A stretch of 30,253 nt of DNA from Oscillospiraceae bacterium (GCA_009784085.1 WRCJ01000007.1:1-30253), one strand, 5' to 3'. Positions 8,075 to 15,953 are shown, counted from the first letter of the stretch. The notes: generated by a model not told the origin, from the letters alone. Numbers and translations: made by a program.

Positions 8075-9511
8075 ATGAATTACGAAGTGGTTATGGGCCT
8101 AGAAGTCCATGTGGAGCTGGCCACCCAGTCGAAACTGTTTTGCGCGTGCTCGGCCAAGTACGGCGCCGATGCCAACGAGAGCGTGTGCCCCGCCTGCGCC
8201 GGTATGCCCGGTATGCCGGCGGTGACCAACAAGCGGGCCGTTGCGCTGGGCATCGCGGCCGGCATCGTGACGAACAGCCAAATCGCGCGGGTCATGACCT
8301 TTGACAAGAAGAGCTATTTCTATCCGGACTTGCCAGCCGGCTACCAGATCACGCAATATGCGGCGCCGGTTTGCACGAACGGCTGGGTGGAGATCGAAAC
8401 CGAGGCGGGTACCAAGAGGATCACGCTCAAGCAGATACATATCGAGGAGGATGCCGGCAAACTGGTACACGACAACCGGACCGGTACGACGCTGGTGGAT
8501 TTCAACCGCACCTCGGTGCCGCTGGTCGAAATCGTGAGCAACCCGGACTTCCGCTCCGCAGAGGAGGTCGTCGCCTACCTGGAAAAACTGCGCGCTCTGC
8601 TGCGCGCGGCCGGCGTGTCCGACTGCAAGATGGAGGAGGGTTCCCTGCGATGCGATGTCAATATATCGGTGCGCCCGGCAGGCCAGCAGTCGTTCGGCGT
8701 GCGCACAGAGATGAAAAACATGAGTTCGCTGAAGGCCATTGTCGCCGCCATCGCCTTTGAGTCTGAGCGCCATATCGACGCGCTGGAGACCGGGAGCGAG
8801 GTGTTGATACAGGAGACGCGCCGCTGGGACGACAATAAAGGCGAGACCTTTTCCATGCGCGAGAAGGAAAACGCCACCGATTACCGCTATTTCCCCAACC
8901 CCGAGCTGATGCCCATTGTCATCAGCGACGAGTGGATTGAGGAGGTGCGCGCCGCCCTGCCCGAGTTGCCGCACGAGAAATATGAACGCATGACGGCCGA
9001 GCTGGGCCTTCCCGATCGGGACAGCCGGATAGTAACGGGGAGCAAAAACCTGTCGGACATCTTCGATGGGACGCTGGCGCACTATGACAAGCCCCGGGAA
9101 GTCGTCAACTGGATCCTCGGGGACATGCTGAGCGCGGCCAAGGGGATCAACATGGGCGAGGGCGACATCGTTCTCGACTGCCAGAAATTTGCCCGCGTCA
9201 TCGAGCTGGCTGACAGCCAGGCCATCAATCGGAACGTGGCCAAGAAATTGTTGGGCCTCGTGCTGGCGGACGGCATCGACCCGGATGCCTATGTGAAAGA
9301 GCATGGCTTGGGCATGGTCGGCGATACCGGCGCCATTGAGGCGGCTGTCAAGGAAGCGGTGGCCGAGAACCCGAAGTCGGCCGGCGAGTACAAAGGGGGC
9401 AACCAAAAAGTCCTCGGGTTCTTCGTGGGGAAGGTCATGCGCAAACTGGGCGGGAAAGCCGATCCCAAGCTGGTAGGCCGCCTGCTCCGCGATCACCTCG
9501 ATAAACAGTGA
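8075..9511 (+). CDS. gatB: Asp/Glu-tRNA amidotransferase subunit B
   Basis: A 478-residue GatB of normal length, the subunit that phosphorylates Glu-tRNA-Gln or Asp-tRNA-Asn and then amidates it. The start region MGLEVHVEL, the zinc cysteines (FCAC and CPAC), KMEEGSLRCDVNISVRP, EMKNMSSLKA, QETRRWDDNKG and DYRYFPNPELMP are all intact, as are the C-terminal helical and YqeY-like domains. The start is the ATG at 8075 behind AAAGGA (8061-8066), which overlaps the end of gatA; the long open frame upstream is an overlap artefact. GatB can use free ammonia in vitro in known systems, so it could still act beside a dead GatA; this is inference. Confidence 0.96.
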   Translation: MNYEVVMGLEVHVELATQSKLFCACSAKYGADANESVCPACAGMPGMPAVTNKRAVALGIAAGIVTNSQIARVMTFDKKSYFYPDLPAGYQITQYAAPVCTNGWVEIETEAGTKRITLKQIHIEEDAGKLVHDNRTGTTLVDFNRTSVPLVEIVSNPDFRSAEEVVAYLEKLRALLRAAGVSDCKMEEGSLRCDVNISVRPAGQQSFGVRTEMKNMSSLKAIVAAIAFESERHIDALETGSEVLIQETRRWDDNKGETFSMREKENATDYRYFPNPELMPIVISDEWIEEVRAALPELPHEKYERMTAELGLPDRDSRIVTGSKNLSDIFDGTLAHYDKPREVVNWILGDMLSAAKGINMGEGDIVLDCQKFARVIELADSQAINRNVAKKLLGLVLADGIDPDAYVKEHGLGMVGDTGAIEAAVKEAVAENPKSAGEYKGGNQKVLGFFVGKVMRKLGGKADPKLVGRLLRDHLDKQ

Positions 9512-9546
9512 GGGAAGCGAGGGAAGTAACGTGAAGTGAGGGAAGA
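9508..9546 (+). repeat. GAGGGAAG repeats at the gatB stop
   Basis: GTGAGGGAAG recurs in degenerate form at 9508, 9518 and about 9536, starting with the TGA stop itself (9509-9511). The period is about 9-10 bp. Confidence 0.65.
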
Positions 9547-9563
9547 TAAAGTTAAATGTAAAA

Positions 9564-9590
9564 TGTCACCATTTTGTCATCCAATTGTCA
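9564..9590 (+). promoter_or_regulatory. Three phased TGTCA boxes (Pho-box-like operator)
   Basis: TGTCA starts at 9564, 9575 and 9586, exactly 11 bp apart, ending against the -35 of the DUF4349 promoter. Direct TGTCA repeats with an 11-bp period are how PhoB/OmpR-family response regulators bind (E. coli Pho box). The regulator itself is not in the window. Confidence 0.5.
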
Positions 9591-9619
9591 TTGACAGCAG
9601 GGCAGGAATAATGTAAACT
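9591..9619 (+). promoter_or_regulatory. Promoter of the DUF4349 lipoprotein gene
   Basis: -35 TTGACA (9591-9596), 17-bp spacer, -10 TAAACT (9614-9619). The following leader is AT-rich and ends in GGAGG, 52 bp before the start codon. Confidence 0.65.
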
Positions 9620-9670
9620 GAAATTAATAATCATTTAATAAAAATTTAATATATTTCGGAGGGTTGTACT

Positions 9671-10855
9671 ATGAAACGTCTATTCTACGCGGTGTTCTGC
9701 GCCATCCTGATCTTATCCCTTTGCGCCGCCTGCAGCAGTTCTCAAGACATGGTAAGAGAAAACCCCGTCTATCCGGAAGATCCGGGAAACGCGCCACCTC
9801 CCGGCAACAATGAGGGCGGCGGCGGCTTTGAAGACAATGTCAATACCAACGTCGACCCCGACCACAAGATGCCCACCGATCCCAACCGAAAGCTTATCCG
9901 CAACGGCGAGTTGCGTATCGAAAGCCTGGAGTTCGATGAGTCGCAGCGCGCCCTCAACCGCTTGGTGTCGAGACTTGGTGGGTACATTGAAAGCTCGGAG
10001 ACCACCGGGGCCAGCAAAAACAGCCGGGGCAACGACACGCTGCGTACCGCCGACTATGTCGTAAGGGTGCCTGCCGAAGGGTTTGACGACTTCCTGCTTG
10101 GTAGCGGCGAGTTGGGGAATGTGGTAAACCGATCCACCTCTTCTACGGATGTGACCGACAAGTATTTCGACACCGAAGCCCGTCTGTCCACATTGCGCAA
10201 GGAGCTTGCGATGTTGGAAGCCGAGTTCAATAAGGAAGGCCCCATGGCCGATCGCATCAAGCTTCTGGACAAAATCAACGATGTGCAGTACCAGATAGAA
10301 CTACTGACCGGCACGCTACGCAAATATGACGTGCTGGTGGATTACGCCACAATCACGGTGAAAATTTGGGAGGTTGTGGAGATTACCGAGGGCAAACCCG
10401 TCGAGCCCGAATCCAAAAATGTGTGGGATCGCGCCGGCCGTAGCTTTTCCCAAGGTTGGGAAACATTTGGGGCGGGCGTCGGCAATGTATTTGTCTGGGT
10501 CGTAGGCGCGTTGCCCTACTTGCTCCTCCTCGCTATCATCACCTTCTGCGCCATATTCTTTGGGCGCAGGAGCTACAGGAAGTACATGGCGAAACAGCCG
10601 GCCAAGCCCGCCTACCCCCCCGTCCGTATGCCCTATCCGCAACAGGCCCCGATGCCGGCCCAGATGCCGCAACCAGGCCCGGCCATTGTAGGGGGCGCTC
10701 CCCCGCGCGTCCCGCCGCAGGCACCGCAGCATCCGGCCCAACAGGTGCCGCCGCCGCAATCTCCACGGCCGGCGCCGGCCCCGCAACCGCAAACCCCGCC
10801 GGTTAGGCCGCAAACCCCGCCACCGCAATCCCCACCGGCTAGGCCGCCGAAATAA
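9671..10855 (+). CDS. DUF4349-type lipoprotein with Pro-rich tail
   Basis: A 394-residue putative lipoprotein. A signal peptide ends in a lipobox with Cys21 (LCAAC). A Pro/Gly/Asn-rich linker precedes the DUF4349-like region (about residues 75-245): IRNGELRIES, LGGYIESSE, VVRVPAEGFDDFL, a heptad-rich middle (YFDTEARLSTLRKELAMLEAE) and VDYATITVKIWE. A membrane segment follows at about 276-298, then a basic RRSYRKY stop-transfer and an 80-residue Pro/Gln/Ala tail made of PQTPP/PQSPP repeats. The protein should therefore be anchored twice, with the tail in the cytoplasm. The biochemical role of DUF4349 is unknown. It has its own promoter with phased TGTCA boxes, suggesting control by a two-component system. 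Confidence 0.8.
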   Translation: MKRLFYAVFCAILILSLCAACSSSQDMVRENPVYPEDPGNAPPPGNNEGGGGFEDNVNTNVDPDHKMPTDPNRKLIRNGELRIESLEFDESQRALNRLVSRLGGYIESSETTGASKNSRGNDTLRTADYVVRVPAEGFDDFLLGSGELGNVVNRSTSSTDVTDKYFDTEARLSTLRKELAMLEAEFNKEGPMADRIKLLDKINDVQYQIELLTGTLRKYDVLVDYATITVKIWEVVEITEGKPVEPESKNVWDRAGRSFSQGWETFGAGVGNVFVWVVGALPYLLLLAIITFCAIFFGRRSYRKYMAKQPAKPAYPPVRMPYPQQAPMPAQMPQPGPAIVGGAPPRVPPQAPQHPAQQVPPPQSPRPAPAPQPQTPPVRPQTPPPQSPPARPPK

Positions 10856-10884
10856 TGCGTTTCATAGTGCGATAACCTAAAGAG

Positions 10885-10942
10885 GGCGGAAGCCGTTACC
10901 CCAAACCAGCTCGCAGACTGGTGACGGGTGGCGGCTTCCGCC
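10885..10942. repeat. Inverted repeat, 11-bp perfect arms
   Basis: GGCGGAAGCCG (10885-10895) pairs with CGGCTTCCGCC (10932-10942); inside lies a second small stem CCAG/CTGG. No T-run follows on either strand. It could be a bidirectional 3'-end stabiliser or weak terminator. Confidence 0.7.
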
Positions 10943-11051
10943 TGATATAGGAGTTGCTGAACGGCATTCCCAGAGCCGTCAAAGTATTGTAAACATGAGA
11001 TTTTTTGATCGACGCCGGGATATTATCGCCATAGGGCGCGTTGGATCCTGG

Positions 11052-11073
11052 ATCCTGCGACTACGCGCAGGAT
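11052..11073. repeat. REP-like intergenic palindrome
   Basis: ATCCTGCG (11052-11059), six-base loop, CGCAGGAT (11066-11073), followed by GACGGGGG. Palindromes of this form are common dispersed intergenic elements in uncultured bacteria; copies elsewhere in this genome cannot be checked here. Confidence 0.55.
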
Positions 11074-11219
11074 GACGGGGGTGGGGTATCGACGGACGTC
11101 GCCGGATCGCCGTAGTGTGCCGGGGGCAGGCCGCGCGGGGGCGCGACGGCGCGTCAGGGATGCCGCGCCCTACGGCAACGGGTGGTGTTACCGTACGGGT
11201 ACGGCGGGCCGCGCGGGAT

Positions 11220-11942
11220 TTATTCCTCCCAGTTGTGCCAGACGTTTTGCACGTCGTCATTGTCCTCCAGCGTGTCCAGCAGACGTTGCATCAGATGTTG
11301 CTGCTCTGCAGCCGCGAGGGGCACGGTGGTCTGCGGTACCATTTCGACCTGCGCCGACAGGAAGGAATACCCTTTGTTTTCCAGCGCGTTGCGCGCGCCG
11401 CTAAACTCCTCCGGCTCGGTATACACCTGGAACACTTCGTCTTGGGTCGTGAAATCGGAGGCCCCGGCGTCCAGCGCTTCCAGCATGGTCTCGTCCTCGT
11501 CGCGGCCCTCGCGATCGATGACCAGGACGCCGCGGGCGTCGAAAGACCAGGATACGCAGCCGGCCGCCCCCAGGTTGCCGCCGTTTTTGTCGAAGGCGTG
11601 GCGCATTTCTGAGGCTGTGCGGTTGCGGTTGTCGGTCATGGTTTCGACGATAACCGCCACGCCGCCCGGCCCGTAGCCCTCGTACCGGATGGACTCGTAG
11701 TTGTCCCCGCCCGCGTTGCCCGCCGCCCGCTCAATGAGCCGCTTGATGTTGTCCAGCGGCACATTGCCGGCCCGCGCCTTGGCGATGACATCTTTGAGCC
11801 GTGCGTTGGCCGAAGGATCCGGCCCGCCTTCCCTGACCGCCACGATGATCTCGCGCGATAGCTTGGTAAACACGCGCGCCCGCTGGGCGTCTGTCTTCTC
11901 TTTCTTATGTGCGATATTCTTCCATTTGGAGTGTCCTGACAC
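11220..11942 (-). CDS. yebC: YebC/PmpR/TACO1-family protein
   Basis: A 240-residue cytoplasmic protein of normal length. The start MSGHSKWKNIAHKK, the acidic middle (YEGYGPGGVAVIVE, TDNRNRTASEMRHAFDKNGGNLG) and the C-terminal ASDF-x(7)-V region are typical. The family was first described as a transcription regulator; later work links members to translation of difficult sequences such as proline runs. The start is a GTG (11940-11942) behind a GGGGAGGGG ribosome site that overlaps the obg stop, so it is translationally close-coupled to obg, an unusual neighbour compared with the common ruvC linkage. Confidence 0.95.
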   Translation of the reverse strand: MSGHSKWKNIAHKKEKTDAQRARVFTKLSREIIVAVREGGPDPSANARLKDVIAKARAGNVPLDNIKRLIERAAGNAGGDNYESIRYEGYGPGGVAVIVETMTDNRNRTASEMRHAFDKNGGNLGAAGCVSWSFDARGVLVIDREGRDEDETMLEALDAGASDFTTQDEVFQVYTEPEEFSGARNALENKGYSFLSAQVEMVPQTTVPLAAAEQQHLMQRLLDTLEDNDDVQNVWHNWEE

Positions 11943-11957
11943 GGAGAATCCCCTCCC

Positions 11958-13331
11958 CTATCGTATATATTCAAACGCAAAGTCATACAGGCTGACCGTG
12001 TCTCCCTCGTTTATCCCCATGGCCTCCAGCCTATCGAACAAGCCGGCTTGGCGCAACTTTCGATCAAAAAACATCCGGGACTCGTGATCGCCCAAGTTGA
12101 CGCTGCCCATCAGGCGGGACAACCAGGCGCCCTCGATGATCCAGGCGTCGTCTTCCCGACGGATAACCAGATCGGAAGCCGAACCGCCGGTGGGCACCGG
12201 GGGTACATAGTCGGCCTCGTATCGCTTCGCTGGCGGCAGGTGCTGCAATCTTTCCGCCATCGCGCCTATCAGCGCGTCCACGCCACGCCGCGTGGCGCCC
12301 GAGATGGCAAACAGGGGAACATCCGCCCCCAAGTCCGCCCCCATGTCCGTCCCTAGGTCCGCTCCAAAGTCCGCCCCCAAAGCCTCCAAGTGCGCCCGCA
12401 GTGCCGTGAGCGGCGCTTCGTCGGACAGCAAATCGCACTTGTTGGCCGCCACCATCCAGGGCTTTCCGTCCAGCGTGGGGCGCCCTGCCCCGTCGCCGCC
12501 GTCGCCGCCGCCGTTGTTGCCGTTGTTGCGATAAGCCAGCAACTCGGCGCGCAGGGTTTCAAAATCCTCCACGGGATCGCGCCCCTCGCTGCCCGCGATA
12601 TCAACGACATATACAAGTAAGCGGCACCGCTCCACGTGCCGCAGGAACTCGTGCCCCAAACCGGCGCCGTCCGCCGCGCCTTGGATAAGTCCAGGGATGT
12701 CGGACACCACAAAGGATGTCCCCTCGTCCACGTGGACGACGCCCAAGTTGGGCGTGAGCGTGGTAAACGGGTAGCCGGCGATCTTGGGGCGGGCCGCCGA
12801 CACGACGGATAACAGCGTGGATTTGCCCGCATTGGGCAAGCCGATGAGCCCGATGTCGGCGATCAGCTTGAGTTCCAAGACAATGTCCAAGCTCTCGCCC
12901 GGTAGCCCCGGCTTCGCGAAACGGGGGCATTGCCGCGTGGGGGTGGCGAAGTGCTGGTTGCCCCATCCGCCCCGGCCCCCGCGGGCCAGCAAGAATGGAT
13001 CGGCCTCGGACAGATCGTGTATCACCGCGCCGGATGCCTGATCGCGCACCAGCGTGCCTAGCGGCAGGCGGATGGTCAGATCGTCGCCGCCGCGCCCCGA
13101 ACAGCCCTTGCCGCTACCCGGCTTGCCGTCGCCGGCCGCGTAGGCGCGTTTGTATCGAAAGTCCATCAGCGTGGACATATGGGGATCGGCTTTGAGCCAG
13201 ACATGGCCGCCGCGGCCGCCGTCGCCGCCGTCCGGGCCACCATGGGAAACATATTTCTCGCGGTGGAAAGAAACGGCGCCGTCGCCGCCGCGCCCAGCCT
13301 TGATCGTGATATGCGCCGTATCGATAAACAT
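11958..13331 (-). CDS. obg: Obg-family ribosome-associated GTPase
   Basis: A 457-residue Obg GTPase for 50S assembly and growth control. The glycine-rich Obg domain is at residues 1-155 (FIDTAHITIKAGRGGDG, GGPDGGDGGRGG). The G domain has Walker A GLPNAGKST, G3 DIPG, G4 NKCD and G5 ISGA. The C-terminal OCT domain (about 385-455, ending FAFEYIR) is present as in other Gram-positive Obg proteins. Two low-complexity insertions are unusual: an Asn/Gly/Asp run before G4 and a GADL-type repeat between G4 and G5 (separate entry). The gene follows rpmA on the same strand with a GAGGTGA ribosome site. Confidence 0.95.
   Translation of the reverse strand: MFIDTAHITIKAGRGGDGAVSFHREKYVSHGGPDGGDGGRGGHVWLKADPHMSTLMDFRYKRAYAAGDGKPGSGKGCSGRGGDDLTIRLPLGTLVRDQASGAVIHDLSEADPFLLARGGRGGWGNQHFATPTRQCPRFAKPGLPGESLDIVLELKLIADIGLIGLPNAGKSTLLSVVSAARPKIAGYPFTTLTPNLGVVHVDEGTSFVVSDIPGLIQGAADGAGLGHEFLRHVERCRLLVYVVDIAGSEGRDPVEDFETLRAELLAYRNNGNNGGGDGGDGAGRPTLDGKPWMVAANKCDLLSDEAPLTALRAHLEALGADFGADLGTDMGADLGADVPLFAISGATRRGVDALIGAMAERLQHLPPAKRYEADYVPPVPTGGSASDLVIRREDDAWIIEGAWLSRLMGSVNLGDHESRMFFDRKLRQAGLFDRLEAMGINEGDTVSLYDFAFEYIR
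12321..12380 (-). repeat. 12-bp x5 coding tandem repeat inside obg
   Basis: Five 12-bp units of the form GTCCGCCCCCAA (plus-strand reading) start at 12321, 12333, 12345, 12357 and 12369. They encode four-residue GADL-like repeats between the G4 and G5 motifs of Obg. Confidence 0.85.
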
Positions 13332-13390
13332 TGCTCACCTCACCCCACACGAGCGCGGGGCCTTTTGCGTTTGTCCTATGTACGTCAAGG

Positions 13391-13417
13391 GGCTGTTGAA
13401 AGCTTCTTTCAACAGCC
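13391..13417. repeat. Perfect 12-bp hairpin between rpmA and obg
   Basis: GGCTGTTGAAAG (13391-13402) and CTTTCAACAGCC (13406-13417) with a three-base loop. No T-run follows on the minus strand, so it may be a processing or partial-termination site that lowers obg relative to the ribosomal protein genes. Confidence 0.75.
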
Positions 13418-13433
13418 TCCTTGCGGTTTCATG

Positions 13434-13691
13434 TTAGATGTTTTCGTAGACAGAGACCTGCTTGCGGTCGCGACCCAGCCGCTCGAAACGCACGCGCCCC
13501 GTTATCAGGGCGAACAGCGTGTCGTCCCGGCCGCGCCCCACATTCACGCCGGGGTGGATCCTGGTGCCGCGCTGGCGCACCAATATGTTGCCGGCCAGTA
13601 CGTGCTGACCGTCGGCGCGCTTGGCGCCCAGCCGTTTGGACTCCGAATCGCGACCGTTGCGCGAGGAGCCTACGCCTTTCTTATGAGCCAT
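13434..13691 (-). CDS. rpmA: 50S ribosomal protein L27
   Basis: An 85-residue L27 with the conserved core (GSSRNGRDSESKRLGAKRADGQ split over the N-terminus, then RQRGTRIHPG, VGRGRDDTLFA). It starts directly MAHKKG. Firmicute L27 normally carries an extra peptide ending near LQFFA that the Prp protease removes; upstream in this frame I see no such sequence. The start codon overlaps the end of rplU by 11 bp, so there is also no room for the prp gene that usually lies between the two. The ribosome site GGAGGGG is inside the rplU end, implying coupled translation. Confidence 0.96.
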   Translation of the reverse strand: MAHKKGVGSSRNGRDSESKRLGAKRADGQHVLAGNILVRQRGTRIHPGVNVGRGRDDTLFALITGRVRFERLGRDRKQVSVYENI

Positions 13692-14022
13692 TGTGATTCC
13701 CCTCCTTGACGGATGCCTTGATGGATTCGACGCGGACTTTGGTGTAGGGTTGCCGGTGTCCTTGCCGGCGGCGGTAGTTTTTCTTGGGCTTCATCTTGAA
13801 AACGATGATTTTCTTTTGCTTGCCCTGTTTTTGCACGATGCCCGTGACCTTCGCGCCTGCCACATAGGGGGATCCCAGCCTGATTATCTCGTCTTCATAG
13901 ACGGCCAGGACATGGTCGAACTCGACCGTGGTCTCCGGTTCGGCGAGCAACTTTTCCACGTACAGGAGGTCGCCCTCTTGTACCTTGTATTGCTTGCCGC
14001 CTGTTTCGATGATGGCGTGCAT
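13681..14022 (-). CDS. rplU: 50S ribosomal protein L21
   Basis: A 113-residue L21, slightly longer than usual through its C-terminal extension. MHAIIETGGKQYKVQEGD at the start, KIIVFKMKPKKNYRRRQGHRQ in pieces near the end, and YTKVRVESI are diagnostic. It binds 23S rRNA in the 50S subunit. It is the first gene of the minus-strand rplU-rpmA-obg-yebC block and has its own promoter and a structured leader. Confidence 0.97.
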   Translation of the reverse strand: MHAIIETGGKQYKVQEGDLLYVEKLLAEPETTVEFDHVLAVYEDEIIRLGSPYVAGAKVTGIVQKQGKQKKIIVFKMKPKKNYRRRQGHRQPYTKVRVESIKASVKEGNHNGS

Positions 14023-14114
14023 GCGTATTCCTCACATTTATCAGTCTCGCTTGCATAGGCGGAGAATTTCTCTCTCTTTCCGAAGGCAACACAGCTTCGC
14101 CCATGAAATGCGGC
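14023..14114 (-). promoter_or_regulatory. Structured 5' leader of rplU
   Basis: About 90 nt between the inferred transcription start and rplU. On the minus strand it contains a CGAAG/CTTCG hairpin and a GAGAATTTCTC palindrome. L21 leaders that mediate autoregulation are known in Firmicutes; I infer the same here from position and structure, not from a matched consensus. Confidence 0.4.
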
Positions 14115-14120
14115 CATTAC

Positions 14121-14150
14121 AGTTTACCATCTTTATAGGGCGATTGTCAA
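14121..14150 (-). promoter_or_regulatory. Promoter of rplU operon
   Basis: On the minus strand: -35 TTGACA (14150-14145), 18-bp spacer, -10 TAAACT (14126-14121). The first 13 bases, TTGACAATCGCCC, are identical to the tRNA-Thr promoter at 28814. Confidence 0.65.
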
Positions 14151-14273
14151 CCCACTTGCATAATTTGTGTTACCAGGGTAAGTTGACAAGTTAAGCGCAA
14201 CCGGGGCGTGTGCGTGGGGATGCATTAAGTCGTACAAACTGAAGAGTATTGAGAAGATGGGGGTGAGTTGCGT

Positions 14274-14441
14274 TTAGTCTGGCAATAAACCCGGCAGGTT
14301 GTCGAAATGGATTCGGTCATCGGGCGCGTCGGCGGCAAGGTCCTGCTCACCCTGATGTTCACGTACTGTGATTTCATGCTCGTCTTCGTCAAGGAGCGGA
14401 ATGCGTCCCAGTCGGTCATCGACACGTTCGACATTTGGTTT
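14274..14441 (-). pseudogene. Out-of-frame C-terminal tail of the wall-anchored protein
   Basis: On the minus strand, one frame away from the gene at 14416-15234, a stretch with normal codon use reads PNVERVDDRLGRIPLLDEDE and on to LPGLLPD and a TAA (14274-14276). Removing one A from the AAAA run (plus-strand T run 14439-14442) would join it to the preceding WRKRRK and give a 55-residue acidic cytoplasmic tail. I read it as a one-base frameshift, either real or a sequencing error. Confidence 0.55.
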
Positions 14442-15234
14442 TCCGACGTTTCCTCCATGCCAACATCGCGCACATGCCCAGCATGGATGCGACAAAGACG
14501 ATTGTCCAAGCGAGCGCATCGGTATCGTCGCCTGTTTGGGGTGCCGTAACGGTTGGTGGATACTCGGTTGGGGGCGCCGTAGTCGGCGGGGACGGGGGCT
14601 CAGTGGGGGGCGGTACATCCACAAGCAATATAAGGTCAAGAGCGTAATTGTTATATATGTAGTAAGCCCAAAAAGAATGTTCCCCGCTCAATCCTTTTAT
14701 ATATTCTTCATCAAATATGAAGCAAATATATCCACCTTGCATTTTTTCTATTGTATAATAGGCACTGTCCACATCTTCATCACCGTATTTGAGCTTCCAT
14801 TCACTGGAATCCGGCTCTTGTTCCGTCAAGGGGGGGACTATCGCTGTCGTTTCTGTTTGCATGGTTAAATCATTCTTATATACCCACAATCCCTCAGCGG
14901 CAAATGTTGCCGTAAAAAGATGCTCCCTATTTGCCAATGTTTCCAAGTACTCTTGTTTCAGTATAATAACAGATTTGTAGTCAGTGCTGTTGTCTGCTTC
15001 TGATACGATGTAATTCGACGGATCGACAACCTTCTCGCCCCCATATTCCGTATGTCCTTTGGGCCAAAAAAGTAGCCTAGAAAACGCTGAGGGATCGTAT
15101 GGCAGGTATATAGATATGTCGCTTCCACCAGTCCATGTGCCAAGATCACGCAACGGAAACGCTGACGCCCCCGCGTTTGACGCCAGCCCCAGCATCAGGA
15201 CGGTGATCAGGAACGCCGATAACAGTTTCTTCAT
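14416..15234 (-). CDS. Secreted cell-wall protein with sortase-like anchor
   Basis: A 272-residue exported protein. The signal peptide is at residues 1-24 (KKLLSAFLITVLMLGLA, cleavage near AGASA). Two similar halves of unknown fold follow (IYLPYDPSAFSRLLF..., then WKLKYGDEDVDSAYYTIE), each with a YLETL or YIKGL segment before a strand. A Pro/Thr linker leads to APQTGD, a variant LPXTG-type motif, then a membrane segment and RKRRK. The start ATG (15232-15234) has AGGGGG about 10 bp before it; the frame is open upstream but lacks a better site. The end is probably frameshifted (neighbouring entry). It is last in the AT-rich minus-strand operon. Function unknown. Confidence 0.7.
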   Translation of the reverse strand: MKKLLSAFLITVLMLGLASNAGASAFPLRDLGTWTGGSDISIYLPYDPSAFSRLLFWPKGHTEYGGEKVVDPSNYIVSEADNSTDYKSVIILKQEYLETLANREHLFTATFAAEGLWVYKNDLTMQTETTAIVPPLTEQEPDSSEWKLKYGDEDVDSAYYTIEKMQGGYICFIFDEEYIKGLSGEHSFWAYYIYNNYALDLILLVDVPPPTEPPSPPTTAPPTEYPPTVTAPQTGDDTDALAWTIVFVASMLGMCAMLAWRKRRKTKCRTCR

Positions 15235-15299
15235 TTTTGATATGCCCCCTTCATTTTCGCTCCAAACCATATTGTCTGGCTCGGTATAAAAAACAAAGA

Positions 15300-15953
15300 T
15301 TACTTGCCTTTTATATACACCCGCTCAACCTGCATTATCCTTCCGAACTCCTCTTCATTCATGTCAATGCTGAACGGCATACCTATGTTAAACACTGATT
15401 CCTGCGTAATAAAGGTCATTGACCACCCATCTCCATAGATGCTATCTTTTCTGCTTGCCCTGTATTCTTCATTGTACTTTGCCTCGTAAAAATCCATCCC
15501 ACATCCGGCAACAACATACATGTCATCCGAATCTGGAACCTCTATCTCCTTTCCATACCCCCGTACAGCTTCTTCACTCAAGGTTACATTCCATACGAAT
15601 TCATATAATTCATCTGCCTCGTTTGTGTAAATGTAAACAAGGTAACCTCCAGCAAATAGTATTTTGTCGAGTGCAAACTCCACTGGAACATACACTGGAC
15701 GGTAATAGTATTCCCAGTGTTCAAGGAGTCCCCAAGCTGCGTAGGCATTTTCATTGCGAAAGATCCCTTGCAAGAACTCTTCCTCGCTAAAAGCCTCGCC
15801 ATCTGCCAAACAAACAACAGCTTCCGGTATTTCATGGAAAGTCTCCGCTTCTTTCTCCAGCAAACGGTCGCCACTCGTTGATTGTATGCCGCAACCCAGC
15901 ATCATAGAGAAAAAGACAGACATCGCTAAAAAAACTATTATGCTCTTTTTCAT
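15300..15953 (-). CDS. Lipoprotein of unknown function
   Basis: A 217-residue protein with signal peptide and lipobox at Cys21 (MMLGC). The mature part is acidic with no motif I recognise; it repeats aromatic strands (WEYYYRPVYVPVE, AGGYLVYIYTNEADELYEF, DDMYVVAGCGMDFYEAKY) and looks like a beta-rich extracytoplasmic domain. It starts 17 bp after the metalloprotease stop, with GAAAGGAAA as ribosome site, so the two genes are co-transcribed. Base composition is clearly more AT-rich than in the flanking housekeeping genes. Confidence 0.65.
   Translation of the reverse strand: MKKSIIVFLAMSVFFSMMLGCGIQSTSGDRLLEKEAETFHEIPEAVVCLADGEAFSEEEFLQGIFRNENAYAAWGLLEHWEYYYRPVYVPVEFALDKILFAGGYLVYIYTNEADELYEFVWNVTLSEEAVRGYGKEIEVPDSDDMYVVAGCGMDFYEAKYNEEYRASRKDSIYGDGWSMTFITQESVFNIGMPFSIDMNEEEFGRIMQVERVYIKGK

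Larger units (their letters stand above)
10856..11219. other. 364-bp intergenic region between convergent genes
   Basis: No gene seen. It lies between the ends of the DUF4349 gene (+) and yebC (-) and holds two clear hairpins (10885-10942 and 11052-11073, listed separately). The rest is GC-rich with short palindromic pieces (GCGCGG, CCGTACGGGTACGG). No U-tract terminator is visible for either gene. Confidence 0.6.

Noticed and set aside
14225..14509. Separate minus-strand small gene after the wall protein
   Set aside because: The third frame (14274-14441) has better codon use and continues the upstream protein; this one lacks a ribosome site.
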